Positions 53,901-56,623 of a DNA stretch of 64,000 nucleotides are shown here, one piece after another. The position numbers and the translations under genes were made by a program. Below the pieces are notes generated by a model. That model ran no database searches, was not told the DNA's origin, and saw nothing but the letters and a program-made list of their open reading frames with translations. The stretch covers positions 496,001 to 560,000 of the forward strand of contig JADJLN010000002.1 in NCBI GenBank assembly GCA_016710115.1, read 5' to 3'. Numbering within the stretch: position 1 is the stretch's first letter; every line of letters begins with the position of its first letter. Source of the DNA: Saprospiraceae bacterium. GTDB taxonomy: Bacteria; Bacteroidota; Bacteroidia; Chitinophagales; Saprospiraceae.

Positions 53901-56623
53901 CCAACGAATGGAGCAGCATTCGCATGTGCGAAACTGGAGGCATGTATGGATTCAACAGCCATAGTCTATGGTTCATGCAGTGGTCTTTTCGCCGATACGA
54001 CCGACTATGGCAGCTGGACATTGAATGAAGGTGATGGCTGTATCAACTACATCGCAGGAACCGTCCCCGGACTGTTTGTGGATACGTTGTGCATCATTGG
54101 TTGTGATACAACCAACAATGTTTGTGATACCACCTTTGTCATTATCAGTATCACTCCGGATTGTCCGGAAATCCTGGCTGATGATATTGTCAATATCAAC
54201 ATTCCGGATTGTGGTGGTCAGGCAGAGTACTGTCTGGATATCCCACTTGATCAGATTGTGAATTATACATTCGAGGAGAATGGCCAGCCATTCAACGGCA
54301 TCGTTGATGGTTGCGCTTTTGACTCCCTGTTTGGATATAATTATTCTCTGATCCCGGGACAGGGCATGGCAGGCCCCTACCACTGGACGAATGGTCGATC
54401 AATGGTGTGATCTATTCTGGCACATTCCGAGGATCTGAATGCACTGGTTGATTCCATGAATCTCTGGGATCCTGCCGGCAACTGGTTGATCGACAATGTG
54501 ATCCTGAACATTGTCGGTGGAGATAAAGTATCCGCTTATGGTCCGTTGAGGGTTACGCAGACGAACACCTTTATCAAGGCCAACATTCAATTGAATGACC
54601 TCCTCCGGCCATTGGGCACGCAGGTTGCGGTCGACACCGGTTTGCACGTAATCGTGATTACCGATATCCTGACAGGTTGTACAGACACCTTGACACTTCA
54701 TGTGAATTGCATCGATTGTCCGGAACTGTATACTGGTCCGACAACGATCGAACTGGCAGACTGCGGAGATCTGGCGGAGATCTGTCTGGATCTGGATCTG
54801 ATGGATCTGCCGGATGGCTATTCCATACAGGATAACGGAGATCCTTATCAAGGAAATCTGGAGCCTTGTTCAGTGGATTCATTCTTGTCCTACAATTACT
54901 TCGCAGTGGTGAATGCAGATCCGCAAGGGCCGTACACCGTGGAATACTGGATAGTGAACGGTCAATTCGTCGGAGGTCAGGTAGCAGATATACTGGAATT
55001 GGTTGATTCGATGAATGTTTGGGATCCAACCGGAAACTGGATGCTGGATGAAACGACACAGATGATCACGGGTGGTGACGGTCAGAATGATTACGGATTG
55101 CTCCGCATCACGAAGGGTGGGGTGGAACTCGCCTCCATGCAGCCGAATTCACTGTTGCTGCCTGTAGGTACACAAATCACCCTCACACCGGGTTCACATC
55201 AGATCGTGATTACAACCACAGCGACCGGGTGTGTGAATACGTATGATCTGCAGATCGAATGTCTGATCACTCCGCCAGATTACGACGTGATCGATACGAT
55301 GGTCGTTCTGGGTGATACAGATACATTGTGTCTGGATATTACGGACGTTGGCATCATAACCGGTTTCTCCAATCTCTGTCCTGAATTGTCTGATGGCAAC
55401 GCCAGTATTCAGTGGTTCAGCGGAACGAATTGTTTTGCTTATACCGGATTGAACATTGGTGTGGACACCTTCTGTATCGAGATTTGCGGTGATCTGGGAT
55501 GTGATTCGACCATGGTGATTATCCATGTCGTGCCACCGACTATGAGCACCGACACAATCGAGACTACGGTGTTGATCGGATTCACGGATACCTTGTGTCT
55601 GAGTCCACAGATCGCCGGTCAGATCGTCTCCGTTGAAAACATTTGCCCTGCTTCATCGGGTATGTTTGCGGATATCGTATCGATTAACGGTACACCATGT
55701 CTGGAAATTACTGGCGAAGCCATCGGTTCAGACACAGCATGCATTGTCATCTGTGACAACCTGGGCATTTGCGATACCACAGTGGTCATCGTTCATGTTG
55801 TTCCACCGACTGCGGATCAGGTAATCTACACAATAGAGGTAGGACAGGATAGCCTGCATTGCCTTGATCTCTCCGAGTTGAGTGGATCTGTACTCAGCGT
55901 TACAGACATCTGCGCGGATGCCGAGGTAGCCGTCGATTGGACCATCAATGACACCACGTTATGCATCGAGTTCACCGGACTGGTAGAAGGAACGGATACA
56001 GCGTGCATTGTCTTCTGTGATGCGATTGCCTGCGACACGACGTATATCATTGTCAATGTGACCACAACCGGTGGCCCTGTAGATGAGCCACCTGTTGCTG
56101 TCAATGATTCATCGACGGTGAAAGAGAACCGTACGGTGTTCATCAATGTCATGGCCAATGATACATTGAACGGTGTATTCACAGGAGGAGGAATTGTTAC
56201 AGGTCCGAAACGCGGTACCGTATCGGGACACTCCCGGGTAACTTCTCCTACTTGCCACAGAATGGCTTCTGTGGGGGCGTGGATTCATTTACCTACTACA
56301 TTGCCAATGCAGTTGGCATGGATACAGCCACAGTGTATATCACGGTCACCTGTCGCAAGTTGGTGATCTACAGCGGCTTCTCACCGAATGGTGACGATAT
56401 CAACGATACGTTTATGATCGATGGCATTGATGATTATCCAAACAATGAACTCACCGTCTTCAATCGCTGGGGCAACCAGGTTTATCACAAACGTGGATAT
56501 ACCACCGATGGAGGATGGGATGGACGTTGGGAAGGAAATGATCTGCCGGATGGCACTTACTTCTATATCCTTAGAGATGGAGAAGGAGAGTCGTATTCTG
56601 GCTACGTACAGATCCATCGTTAA
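15965..56623 (+). CDS. Giant T9SS type B adhesin with about 124 HYR-like repeats, frame broken many times
   Basis: I read this 40.7-kb stretch as a single gene of about 13,550 codons. The protein sequence continues smoothly across every frame change, one strand is used throughout, and only the last segment has a CHU_C tail. Order: signal peptide (1-32), two jelly-roll-like domains, a duplicated module, four families of HYR-like repeats (20793-50512), seven SprB-like repeats, a triplicated unknown domain around five Ig-like repeats, three more repeats, a RapA/cadherin-like Ig domain and CHU_C (FSPNGDDIND, NRWGNQV, WDGRWEG). The tail predicts T9SS export, and the porP/sprF gene 63 bases downstream is the probable partner. 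Role: very long cell-surface adhesin or filament, comparable in logic to SprB (inference). Dozens of 1-2-base indels split it; similar indels in clpC and porP suggest sequencing error. Confidence 0.8.
17923..19593 (+). CDS. Giant adhesin segment: end of jelly roll 2 and first copy of the 1.36-kb module
   Basis: Correctly framed from about 17950 (G-I-S-A-L-N-Y-S-G-G) to 19380. It contains a PKD-like domain (KICKDNPAMFVAD to T-I-T-V-E-E-C) and a cysteine-rich region with CPETECIITDKLESDGK and GFQIGQGANVFNC. The break at 19378-19383 is ACCGGACT in place of the expected ACCTGGACT; restoring T rejoins it to the next segment. Confidence 0.8.
   Translation: MVPEVLALDGISALNYSGGETFTIEMMAYGPTGTGNNVWLVDQFELYACCSAGNETANFDIPGKICKDNPAMFVADDSGNGTYTWTFGGDAMPNSASGKGPHFITWGSAGNKSVTLTYSEGGCQATVTKTITVEECDDIECGLISVTVHQNSDCEDATGILNVNVCESCGTTYPVTVYYTYNGVQQQAGPFNSDGNVLTGLFAGVYENIYIVDNKGCTSNKVGPVVIQAQGIGQNSSQTCPETECIITDKLESDGKIRTFWIPGLPNISDPRFKWVTGSGRLVVNANGTASLTGQVVSVVNPSYGFNATINLVNKRTWAQWSALGRSYKGCTDNDPSNNNFYQNWEFYEIAATSQLVGTGSFSGTLNITHRPSDLTYGFQIGQGANVFNCDVPGVSAWFYYTGTINGQQKSGSGDINALGGCGTGINDPSPEIPILTCPTCQSIACDESLDPANLGEPEMNCDNLTCSLIYSDSYSGTYPQVLTRTGLQIVETKQEPVSRTWCCLTRKTLILQFRIRSVRTTRLCLSPRILAMVHIAGTSAPVPARLLQPVSDRIS
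18099..20756 (+). repeat. Two tandem copies of a 1.36-kb module
   Basis: Copy 1 runs from about 18099 and copy 2 from about 19456 (offset about 1357). Both encode a PKD-like domain, a G-I-L-N-V-N-V-C-E-x-C-G-T-T-Y-P segment and a large domain with CTDNDPSNNN and PGVSAWF. Protein identity is high but DNA differs at many third positions, so the duplication is older than the HYR-array expansions. Confidence 0.85.
19425..21596 (+). CDS. Giant adhesin segment: second module copy and first HYR-like units
   Basis: Correct frame runs from about 19383 to 21570 (about 730 codons). It repeats the preceding module (KICKDNPVVF, CPETECVITDKLESDGK, GFQIGQGANVFNC) and then begins the HYR-like array at 20793 with three and a half units. 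The frame is lost near 21570-21578, at a site containing CCAGG. Confidence 0.8.
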   Translation: MVLFNTQNPDFAVPDKICKDNPVVFIAQNIGNGTYSWDFGPGASPATATGIGPHFVTWGTAGTKSVKLTYESGPCDQEVIKQVIVEDCDEIECGLISVTLHQESDCYSSTGILNVNVCEACGTTYPITVYYKYNGVAQQAGPFNSDGNILTNLPPGVYSEIYVVDSKNCKTNFVGPVVITGEGVPQTSEETCPETECVITDKLESDGKTRTFWIPGLPVLSDPRFKWVTDGRFTVNENGTAQLTGQIVSVVNPSYGFNVTIDLKNKKTWNQWSALGRNYKGCTDNDPSNNNYYQQWEYYEIANTSKLVGTGSFSGTLNLTHRPSDLSYGFQIGQGANVFNCDVPGVSAWFFYSGTINGQQKSGSGDINGLGGCGNGINDPSPEIPVLTCPPCKTVECTASLNPTNLGYPTENCEGVNCSVTYTDSYNGTCPKILTRTWKATCSNKIATCNQEVIILDTQKPTLNQKPADVTVECNVVPNPPTITASDNCGATVTYNEVRQNGNCLDTYVLTRTWTATDICGNTDVHTQKITVRDTTEPTFTGFPADVTVECNSVPGPATPGGSDLCDNSVTITYLGETKANGNCADNYILTRTWKAEDNCGNTKTKSQKITVQDTTKPVFANVPVDVTVECDNIPGPGNPTATDNCDNNVTITYEGQVRTDGSCLDSYTLTRTWKAEDNCGNTKTATQKITVRDTQKPTFTFVPADVTVECDVVRPRHSNGYG
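20793..21981 (+). repeat. HYR-like repeat block A (5 units)
   Basis: Five diverged units of about 79-80 residues begin D-T-x-x-P-x-F and carry D-V-T-V-E-C, T-D-N-C-D, the G-x-C-x-D-x-Y motif, L-T-R-T-W-K-A-E-D-N-C-G-N-T-K-T and Q-K-I-T-V-R. Four cysteines recur at fixed places. This is the oldest-looking part of the array. Confidence 0.85.
21556..22449 (+). CDS. Giant adhesin segment: end of block A, start of block B
   Basis: Correctly framed from about 21578 to 22245, holding units 4 and 5 of block A and the first 82-residue unit of block B. Three indels follow within 170 bases (near 22246, 22341 and 22407), so the last 65 codons are out of frame. Confidence 0.65.
   Translation: MMSFVPGTPTATDNCDQDVTITYLGENKANGSCADDYTLTRTWKAEDNCGNTKTATQKITVRDTQDPVFVNFPLDITVECHTVPDPATPGGIDNCDLNVTVTYLGEIRQDGNCEDRYVLIRTWKVEDNCGHSKTAAQTITVEDTAPPVLTCPAVFTIECSDDFTPNGAGYATSTDNCDPDPTETYTDATLDGNCPDNYKIERTWKATDRCGNISTTCLQTITIEDTTPPVVPAHLISPSSVPMTSPNGAGYATSTDNCDPDPRRRSQMRHFQATVPITTRSSGHEGHGPLWKREYDL
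22406..23158 (+). CDS. Giant adhesin segment in block B
   Basis: Holds about two and a half block B units in frame to 23028. There CACCCAGGTGG replaces CACCCCAGGTGG, a lost C at a CCAGG site, and the remaining codons to the stop are out of frame. Confidence 0.65.
   Translation: MKATDRCGNVSTTCKQTITIEDTTKPIVTCPVGITIECSDDFTPVGAGYATSTDNCDPDPTETFTDATLPGNCPDNYKIERTWKATDRCGNVSTTCKQTITIEDTTKPIVTCPAGITIECSDDFTPGGAGYATSTDNCDPDPTETFTDATLPGNCADNYKIERTWKATDRCGNVSTTCKQTITIEDTTKPIVTCPAGITIECSDDFTQVEQDMQPLRTTVIRIQQRHSQMRHFQGNCSDNYKDRADMESH
23172..23966 (+). CDS. Giant adhesin segment in block B
   Basis: Three and a quarter block B units in frame. The frame ends near 23956, where ACACCTCAG stands for the usual ACACCTCCAG. 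Confidence 0.65.
   Translation: MSTTCKQTITIEDTTPPVVTCPAGITIECSDDFTPVGAGYATSTDNCDPDPTETFTDATLPGNCPDNYKIERTWKATDRCGNVSTTCKQTITIEDTTKPIVTCPAGITIECSDDFTPVGAGYATSTDNCDPDPTETFTDATLPGNCADNYKIERTWKATDRCGNVSTTCKQTITIEDTTKPIVTCPAGITIECSDDFTPGGAGYATSTDNCDPDPTETFTDATLPGNCSDNYKIERTWKATDRCGNVSTTCKQTITIEDTTPQL
24208..25140 (+). CDS. Giant adhesin segment in block B
   Basis: Three block B units in frame to about 24953; the final 60 codons are read out of frame after a base loss in the segment that normally reads TGCCCAGCGGGT. Confidence 0.65.
   Translation: MTCPAGITIECSDDFTPAGAGYATSTDNCDPDPEETFTDATLPGNCSDNYKIERTWKATDRCGNVSTTCKQTISIEDTTTPVVTCPAGITIECSDDFTPGGAGYATSTDNCDPDPTETFTDATLPGNCSDNYKIERTWKATDRCGNVSTTCKQTITIEDTTPPVVTCPAGITIECSDDFTPVGAGFATSTDNCDPDPEETFTDATLPGNCPDNYKIERTWKATDHCGNVSTTCKQTITIEDTTPPVVTCLWVSRSNVRMTSLQVEQDMQLLQTTAIQIRPRHSRMRPFPVTARITTRSSGRGKPPTVAAM
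24864..25877 (+). CDS. Giant adhesin segment in block B
   Basis: In frame from about 24955 to 25734 (just over three block B units). The first 30 codons and the last 48 belong to other frames. The loss at 25735 is one G in CCAGTGGGAGC. Confidence 0.65.
   Translation: MESHRPLRECEHDVQADNHHRGYNSSCCDVPVGITIECSDDFTPGGAGYATSTDNCDPNPTETFTDATLPGNCPDNYKIERTWKATDRCGNVSTTCKQTITIEDTTKPVVTCPAGITIECSDDFTPVGAGYATSTDNCDPDPTETFTDATIPGNCADNYKIERTWKATDRCGNVSTTCKQTITIEDTTKPIVTCPAGITIECSDDFTPDGAGYATSTDNCDPDPTETFTDATLPGNCPDNYMIERTWKATDRCGNVSTTCKQTITIEDTTKPIVTCPAGITIECSDDFTPVERVMPQAQTTVIRIQRRRSQMRHFQATVPITIRSSGHGRRLTVVET
26567..27349 (+). CDS. Giant adhesin segment in block B
   Basis: About two and three-quarter block B units in frame to 27209, where CCGGTGGAGC lacks a G or C relative to other units; the rest is out of frame. 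Confidence 0.65.
   Translation: MIERTWKATDRCGNVSTTCKQTISIEDTTPPVVTCPAGITIECSDDFTPVGAGYATSTDNCDPDPTETFTDATLPGNCADNYMIERTWKATDRCGNVSTTCKQTITIEDTTKPIVTCPAGITIECSDDFTPGGAGYTTSTDNCDPDPTETFTDATIPGNCADNYKIERTWKATDRCGNVSTTCKQTISIEDTTPPVVTCPAGITIECSDDFTPVEQDMLPLRTTVIRIQRRRSQMRHFRATVPITIRSSGHGRRLAVVET
27673..28476 (+). CDS. Giant adhesin segment across the block B to C junction
   Basis: From about 27690 it encodes the last block B unit and the first three block C units, so it documents the switch from six-cysteine to four-cysteine repeats within one continuous frame. It ends near 28460 at a T-rich indel. Confidence 0.7.
   Translation: MFQMISLPGGAGYTTSTDNCDPDPTETFTDATIPGNCADNYKIERTWKATDRCGNVSTTCKQTITIEDTTPPVLVGCPDDITVECDAIPVNPIVTATDNCDLDVDVTIISGISNVICPDGYSIEIVWTATDNCGNAASCGQVVTVQDTSPPVFDNKPVNVTVECDAVPAAEVVTAHDNCDADVEVTYNEVRTDGNCPDSYTLTRTWIAIDNCDNATTHTQKVTVQDTTPPVFDNKPADITAECDNVPDIPVVTAHDNCDLDVDIFFY
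29390..30664 (+). CDS. Giant adhesin segment in block C, the longest open one
   Basis: Five block C units over 424 codons, in frame from about 29465. One partial unit in the middle (30150-30182) is read through a pair of compensating indels. The stop follows CACGGATTGCG at 30648, a site that reads CACCTGGATTGCG in intact units. Confidence 0.7.
   Translation: MIWMWMSRTMRSRRTVHVRILTLTRTRIAIDNCGNANTHVQKVSVEDTTPPVFDNKPVDITVECDAVPVAEVVTAQDNCDLDVDVTYNEIKTDGSCPDSYTLTRTWIAIDNCGNANTHVQKVSVEDTTPPVFDNKPVDITVECDAVPVAEVVTAQDNCDLDVDVTYNEIKTDGSCPDAYTLTRTWIAIDNCGNANTHVQKVSVEDTTPPVFDNKPVDITVECDAVPTAEVVTAQDNCDLDVDVTYNEIKTDGSCPGFIHTDTYRIAIDNCGNANTHVQKVSVEDTTPPVFDNKPVDITVECDAVPVAEVVTAQDNCDLDVDVTYNEIKTDGSCPDSYTLTRTWIAIDNCDNATTHTQKVSVKDTTPPVFDNKPVDITVECDAVPVAEVVTAQDNCDLDVDVTYNEIKTDGSCPDSYTLTRTDCD
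30690..31502 (+). CDS. Giant adhesin segment in block C
   Basis: About two and three-quarter block C units in frame; the frame is lost at 31359-31363, where ACCGGATT replaces ACCTGGATT. Confidence 0.65.
   Translation: MQKVTVEDTTPPVFDNKPSDITVECDAVPVAEVVTAQDNCDLDVDVTYNEIKTDGSCPDSYTLTRTWIAIDNCGNANTHVQKVSVEDTTPPVFDNKPVDITVECDAVPVAEVVTAQDNCDLDVDVTYNEIKTDGNCPDSYTLTRTWIAIDNCGNANTHVQKVSVEDTTPPVFDNKPVDITVECDAVPVAEVVTAQDNCDLDVDVTYNEIKTDGSCPDSYTLTRTGLPLIIAAMPIHMCKRYLLRILLRLCLITSQWTSPSNVMRFQLQKW
31614..32462 (+). CDS. Giant adhesin segment in block C with a shortened unit
   Basis: Encodes three and a half block C units. The first is shortened by exactly 31 codons (E-V-V-T joined to W-I-A-I-D-N-C), keeping the frame. 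The end is at ACGGATT (about 32449), again the ACCTGGATT site. Confidence 0.65.
   Translation: MWQCKYTCAKVTVEDTTPPVFDNKPVDITVECDAVPVAEVVTWIAIDNCGNATTHVQKVTVEDTTPPVFDNKPVDITVECDAVPVAEVVTAQDNCDLDVDVTYNEIKTDGSCPDSYTLTRTWIAIDNCGNATTHVQKVTVEDTTPPVFDNKPVDITVECDAVPVAEVVTAQDNCDLDVDVTYNEIKTDGNCPDSYTLTRTWIAIDNCGNANTHVQKVTVEDTRPPVFDNKPVDITVECDAVPVAEVVTAEDNCDLDVDVTYNEIKTDGSCPDSYTLTRTDCH
33145..33879 (+). CDS. Giant adhesin segment in block C
   Basis: Three block C units in frame apart from a short pair of compensating indels at 33609-33633. It ends at CGACCGGATTGCG (33861), the recurrent site. Confidence 0.65.
   Translation: MTRTWIAIDNCGNATTHVQKVTVEDTTPPVFDNKPVDITVECDAVPVAEVVTAQDNCDLDVDVTYNEIKTDGNCPDSYTLTRTWIAIDNCGNANTHVQKVSVEDTTPPVFDNKPADITVECDAVPVAEVVTAQDNCDLDVDVTYNEIKTDGNCPDLLYIDPYRIAIDNCGNANTHLQKVSVEDTTPPVFDNKPADITVECDAVPVAEVVTAQDNCDLDVDVTYNEIKTDGSCPDSYTLTRPDCD
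34309..35337 (+). CDS. Giant adhesin segment in block C
   Basis: Just over four block C units in frame from about 34340, ending at CGCACTGGATCG (35281), where one C of ACCTGGATC is missing. Confidence 0.65.
   Translation: MSGFLHSDPHRIAIDNCGNATTHVQKVTVEDTTPPVFDNKPVDITVECDAVPVAEVVTAQDNCDLDVDVTYNEIKTDGSCPDSYTLTRTWIAIDNCGNATTHVQKVTVEDTTPPVFDNKPVDITVECDAVPVAEVVTAQDNCDLDVDVTYNEIKTDGNCPDSYTLTRTWIAIDNCGNANTHVQKVSVEDTTPPVFDNKPADITVECDAVPVAEVVTAQDNCDLDVDVTYNEIKTDGNCPDSYTLTRTWIAIDNCGNATTHVQKVTVEDTTPPVFDNKPVDITVECDAVPTAEVVTATDNCDLDVDVTYNEVKTDGNCPDSYTLTRTGSRLITVATPRLMSKK
35469..36452 (+). CDS. Giant adhesin segment in block C
   Basis: Just over four block C units in frame, including variants with V-P-Q-P-L-V-V-T-A-H and C-P-D-Y-Y-T that mark the more diverged end of the block. 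The frame ends at 36450 after C-P-D. Confidence 0.65.
   Translation: MEIKTDGNCPDSYTLTRTWIAIDNCGNATTHVQKVTVEDTTPPVFDNKPADITVECDAVPVAEVVTATDNCDLDVDVTYNEIKTDGNCPDSYTLTRTWIAIDNCGNATTHVQKVTVEDTTPPVFDNKPADITVECDAVPQPLVVTAHDNCDLDVDVTYNEVKTDGSCPDYYTLTRTWIAIDNCGNAATHVQKVTVEDTTPPVFDNKPADITVECDAVPAAEVVTATDNCDLDVDVTYNEVKTDGSCPDYYTLTRTWIALDNCGNATTHVQKVTVEDTTPPVFDNKPADITVECDAVPVAEVVTAQDNCDLDVDVTYNEIKTDGNCPD
38097..39113 (+). CDS. Giant adhesin segment across the block C to D junction
   Basis: Four units in frame from about 38128 to 39024, including the last typical block C unit and the first diverged block D units (I-N-I-T-V-E-C-N-G-I-P). It ends at CGTACCGGATTGCA (39021), the recurrent site. Confidence 0.7.
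   Translation: MRKWNDSCAKVTVEDTTPPVLNNKPADITVECDAVPVAEVVTATDNCDLDVQVTYNQVRTDGSCPDTYTLTRTWIAIDNCGNATTHAQKVKVQDTTPPVFTSTPINITVECNGIPPVPPVQATDNCDTDVHVTYNEVLTAGSCANNGTLTRTWIAIDNCGNATTHVQQVTIEDTTAPTFDNAPANITVECDLVPNPPTVTASDNCDLDVQVTYAQVKTDGPCPDSYTLARTWIATDECDNKSTHTQIVTVRDTKPPVFTNKPANITVECDVVPDPPVVTATDNCDQNVVVSFNEVRTDGSCPDTYVLTRTGLQLTIQIILALTIKSDCSRYEVSCIRQ
41128..42018 (+). CDS. Giant adhesin segment in block D
   Basis: About three block D units in frame from 41155 to 41873, showing the two alternating unit types. The break at GGACTGGATCG (41871) lacks one C of ACCTGGATC. Confidence 0.65.
   Translation: MSGQLYVDRLWTATDNCGNTATGQQTISVGDNTPPVFTVTPSDLTVECSAVPPVANVTATDNCDVNVTVTYNEVKTNGTCTDSYVLTRTWVAIDNCDNANTHVQKVTVRDTTKPVLVGVPADVTAECGAINIPTVPTVTATDNCDLSVTVSFVETTIDGGCPDSYSIIRRWTATDNCGNSTSAEQTISVGDNTPPEFTNVPNNVTVECDAIPGAGTIVATDNCDNAVAVSYNEVITPGTCENQYTITRTGSLLTIAIMQIRRFKRSRFAIRSHQYWSVFPAMSLLIVDRIMYRQLQ
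42372..43073 (+). CDS. Giant adhesin segment in block D with a deleted part-unit
   Basis: Nearly three block D units in frame. Compared with the copy about 1.25-1.43 kb downstream, some 182 bp are absent between D-G-V-P and V-L-V-G-V (about 42716). Confidence 0.65.
   Translation: MIMQVHVQKITVSDKTPPVLVGIPSDITANCDGGNIPQPAVVTATDNCDNSVQVTFVETKVDGTCPDSYTLNRVWTATDNCGNTVSGKQTISVGDVTPPEFVSTPVDLTVECDGVPVLVGVPTDITANCDGGNIPPVPTITATDNCDNSVTVTFVETQIDGTCPNSFTLIRTWTATDNCGNSTSGKQEISVGDTTPPEFDTDPVDLTVECDAVPGVDAVTATDNCDPNVTCDL
48705..50381 (+). CDS. Giant adhesin segment: last seven block D units
   Basis: The longest clean stretch of block D: about seven diverse units over 550 codons, ending in D-V-T-I-N-L-T-L-G-Q. 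Just before its start, near 48718, a large part of one unit is missing (A-S-A-P joined to E-V-E-G-G-C-A-G). The frame shifts once more at about 50360 before the SprB-like part. Confidence 0.7.
   Translation: MLQHLKEVEGGCAGSVLITRTWTATDDCGNTATGQQIISLGDATPPVLVGVPEDATVECADIIDPSTVTAEDLCDDDVQVTYTEVVLDGPCEDSYTLIRTWVATDECGNSSWATRNLVVEDTTPPVLTGVPVDMTGECNDDGMPPPIANVTATDNCDADVTIVLTETYVDGPCEGTYVLTRMWTATDNCGNTATGSHTITALDGLPPALGAVPVDVTVECNESLPTPPAVFAEDLCSGDIEAIMTEETIPGICENSFQVIRTWTAIDPCGNSAALSQTITVTDSKAPVLGPVPKDVTLDCDGGDVPPAITVTATDNCDQDVDVTFTETEVPGTCAGAYTITRLWVATDNCGNTSSKVQHVYVGDEISPVIIGVPDDVTLECSTDDPPLPTVTAEDVCDPAVVLTLEETKVDGPCEGSYTLIRTWTATDACANTATASYSIQIGDQSAPIFVGTLPADMTLECDADVPAAAALTAEDNCDQDIDVLFDEVITPGNCPQSYTITRTWEAEDDCGNGTSYVQVILIEDATAPILEGIPADVTINLTLGQVVPKYPDGYHCH
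50513..52363 (+). CDS. Giant adhesin segment: seven SprB-like repeats and start of the triplicated domain
   Basis: 616 codons in frame. Seven SprB-like units of about 75 residues each have a T/P-x-C-x-x-x-x-G-x-I opening, a Y-x-W strand, A-G-x-Y-x-V-x-V-x-D and a G-C turn. From 52131 comes the first copy of an unknown domain (CVCLEIPL, GCQFDS, GPY). The frame is lost at about 52350. Confidence 0.75.
   Translation: MIDGLEVDLAVSHKTCDTLGSIVVTVVSGQDPIIYSWADLPGVTDAKVRTDLEAGFYSLTVTDANGCTSVFDEIIVKDECNCVYPEIDTILITHPTCDGGDGSIEILLVNDPADYVFMWVPNVSTSNSASNLNAGSYEVRIVDKDNPECLIKLTIMLTNPDAPEAEVVQTTPESCAGNDGTATLSPEIYTYSWSDGGSGHFRNDLAAGVYTVVVKDTTSNCISELQVTIGQLDSLETDVVSITDETCEGANGTAHIVPAIYDYAWSDGGAGAIRNDLSAGTYSITATDSKTGCSTTLEIIIELENTLISAAVINSMPDCQQDNGSVTINVTGGSGNYLYSWGANATQANLAAGTYSVTVTDAESNCEDVVTFTLLDQVPGVTILADSLITLTCWNSADGELTYQLVPDSAFALPATVVLVDATGTVVENGTLSAGEYCLKVNNANGCFAGEFCFTVVAPAAIEAEITVIHETCDTLGSITLEVAGGTSPYTFDWAHLSGTVNDQNLTDLAAGIYSCTITDSQGCTLELSAIVVKDLCNPCPPSLDSLTVYTNDCDEPGCVCLEIPLANYHEYVVLWNGDLYDEPVSGCQFDSVIAYTYYTLLGFGYAGPYELQSGL
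52682..54160 (+). repeat. Five Ig-like repeats of about 98 residues
   Basis: Units begin D-T-L-Y-V/I and end C-D-T-T-x-I-V-V-T-I-T. They vary in the cysteine-bearing loop (C-D-G-S, C-D-G-T or L-V-D-G-G) and share a T-P-G-x-x-V-D-T-x-C-I turn. One indel lies in the first unit near 52845. Confidence 0.8.
52887..54410 (+). CDS. Giant adhesin segment: Ig-like repeats and second unknown-domain copy
   Basis: 507 codons in frame. It carries four and a half of five units with D-T-L-Y-V/I-x-V-P-V, C-V-x-L-E, C-D-G-x-x-x-G, Y-T-A-G-D-T-P-G and V-C-D-T-T-x-I-V-V-T-I-T, then the start of the second unknown-domain copy (YCLDIPLDQI). The frame breaks near 54390. Confidence 0.75.
   Translation: MFVDEICVVACNGSGECDTTICIVSITPKAPPIPDTLYLTLPVNSTDSICVTLEAMFDPFTTTFNLVDGGTMGGSTFGAWTLNDQGCLFYSAGDTPGDGVDTICVIATNAMGTMDTTCIIVSITELPPLTTDTLYISVPVDDTKTTCVTLEPGFDDGQVTYSLCDGSQFGGSIYGSWSLDSLGCLTYLANDMPGEHVDTICIIACNGSGVCDTTIVIVTITEKVPCMPILEVIEVSLEVNAQTTICVDLEPCMDPLTTSMTSCDGTTSGTTLYGQWIMDPFTSCIVYTAGDTPGAQVDTLCIVACDSVANVCDTTYIVVTITEKVPCAGETETVYVTIPTNGAAFACAKLEACMDSTAIVYGSCSGLFADTTDYGSWTLNEGDGCINYIAGTVPGLFVDTLCIIGCDTTNNVCDTTFVIISITPDCPEILADDIVNINIPDCGGQAEYCLDIPLDQIVNYTFEENGQPFNGIVDGCAFDSLFGYNYSLIPGQGMAGPYHWTNGRSMV
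54456..56366 (+). CDS. Giant adhesin segment: unknown-domain copies 2-3, three repeats and Ig-like domain
   Basis: In frame to about 56225. It covers the rest of copy 2 and all of copy 3 of the unknown domain, three units ending in C-D-T-T-x-V-I-V-H-V-V-P-P-T, and P-P-V-A-V-N-D-S-S-T-V-K-E-N-R-T-V, the start of a cadherin/RapA-like Ig domain. The last 45 codons are out of frame. Confidence 0.75.
   Translation: MNLWDPAGNWLIDNVILNIVGGDKVSAYGPLRVTQTNTFIKANIQLNDLLRPLGTQVAVDTGLHVIVITDILTGCTDTLTLHVNCIDCPELYTGPTTIELADCGDLAEICLDLDLMDLPDGYSIQDNGDPYQGNLEPCSVDSFLSYNYFAVVNADPQGPYTVEYWIVNGQFVGGQVADILELVDSMNVWDPTGNWMLDETTQMITGGDGQNDYGLLRITKGGVELASMQPNSLLLPVGTQITLTPGSHQIVITTTATGCVNTYDLQIECLITPPDYDVIDTMVVLGDTDTLCLDITDVGIITGFSNLCPELSDGNASIQWFSGTNCFAYTGLNIGVDTFCIEICGDLGCDSTMVIIHVVPPTMSTDTIETTVLIGFTDTLCLSPQIAGQIVSVENICPASSGMFADIVSINGTPCLEITGEAIGSDTACIVICDNLGICDTTVVIVHVVPPTADQVIYTIEVGQDSLHCLDLSELSGSVLSVTDICADAEVAVDWTINDTTLCIEFTGLVEGTDTACIVFCDAIACDTTYIIVNVTTTGGPVDEPPVAVNDSSTVKENRTVFINVMANDTLNGVFTGGGIVTGPKRGTVSGHSRVTSPTCHRMASVGAWIHLPTTLPMQLAWIQPQCISRSPVASW
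55262..56075 (+). repeat. Three repeats of about 90 residues before the C-terminal domains
   Basis: Units share D-T-L-C-L, a central C-P/A-x-x, C-L/F-x-I/Y-T-G, G-x-D-T-A/F-C-I-V/E-x-C-D and end in I-V-H-V-V-P-P-T. They are related in style to the five preceding Ig-like repeats but shorter. Confidence 0.75.
56252..56623 (+). CDS. Giant adhesin segment: C-terminal CHU_C sorting domain
   Basis: The final 123 codons complete the Ig-like domain (G-G-V-D-S-F-T-Y-Y-I-A-N) and encode the T9SS type B tail: YSGFSPNGDDINDTFMI, F-N-R-W-G-N-Q-V-Y, G-G-W-D-G-R-W-E-G and G-T-Y-F-Y-I-L. The stop is at 56621-56623. Confidence 0.85.
   Translation: MPQNGFCGGVDSFTYYIANAVGMDTATVYITVTCRKLVIYSGFSPNGDDINDTFMIDGIDDYPNNELTVFNRWGNQVYHKRGYTTDGGWDGRWEGNDLPDGTYFYILRDGEGESYSGYVQIHR

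Larger units (their letters stand above)
52131..55261 (+). repeat. Three copies of an unrecognised domain of about 183 residues
   Basis: Copies lie at about 52131-52677, 54163-54711 and 54712-55261. Shared features in order: C-L-x-I/L-x-L, a Y-x-x-x-x-N-G strand, G/P-C-x-F/V-D-S, G-P-Y, V-N-G, L-V-D-S-M-N-x-W-D-P-x-G-N-W, I-x-G-G-D, L-L-P-V-G-T and a closing C. Copy 1 is separated from the other two by the five Ig-like units. Confidence 0.8.
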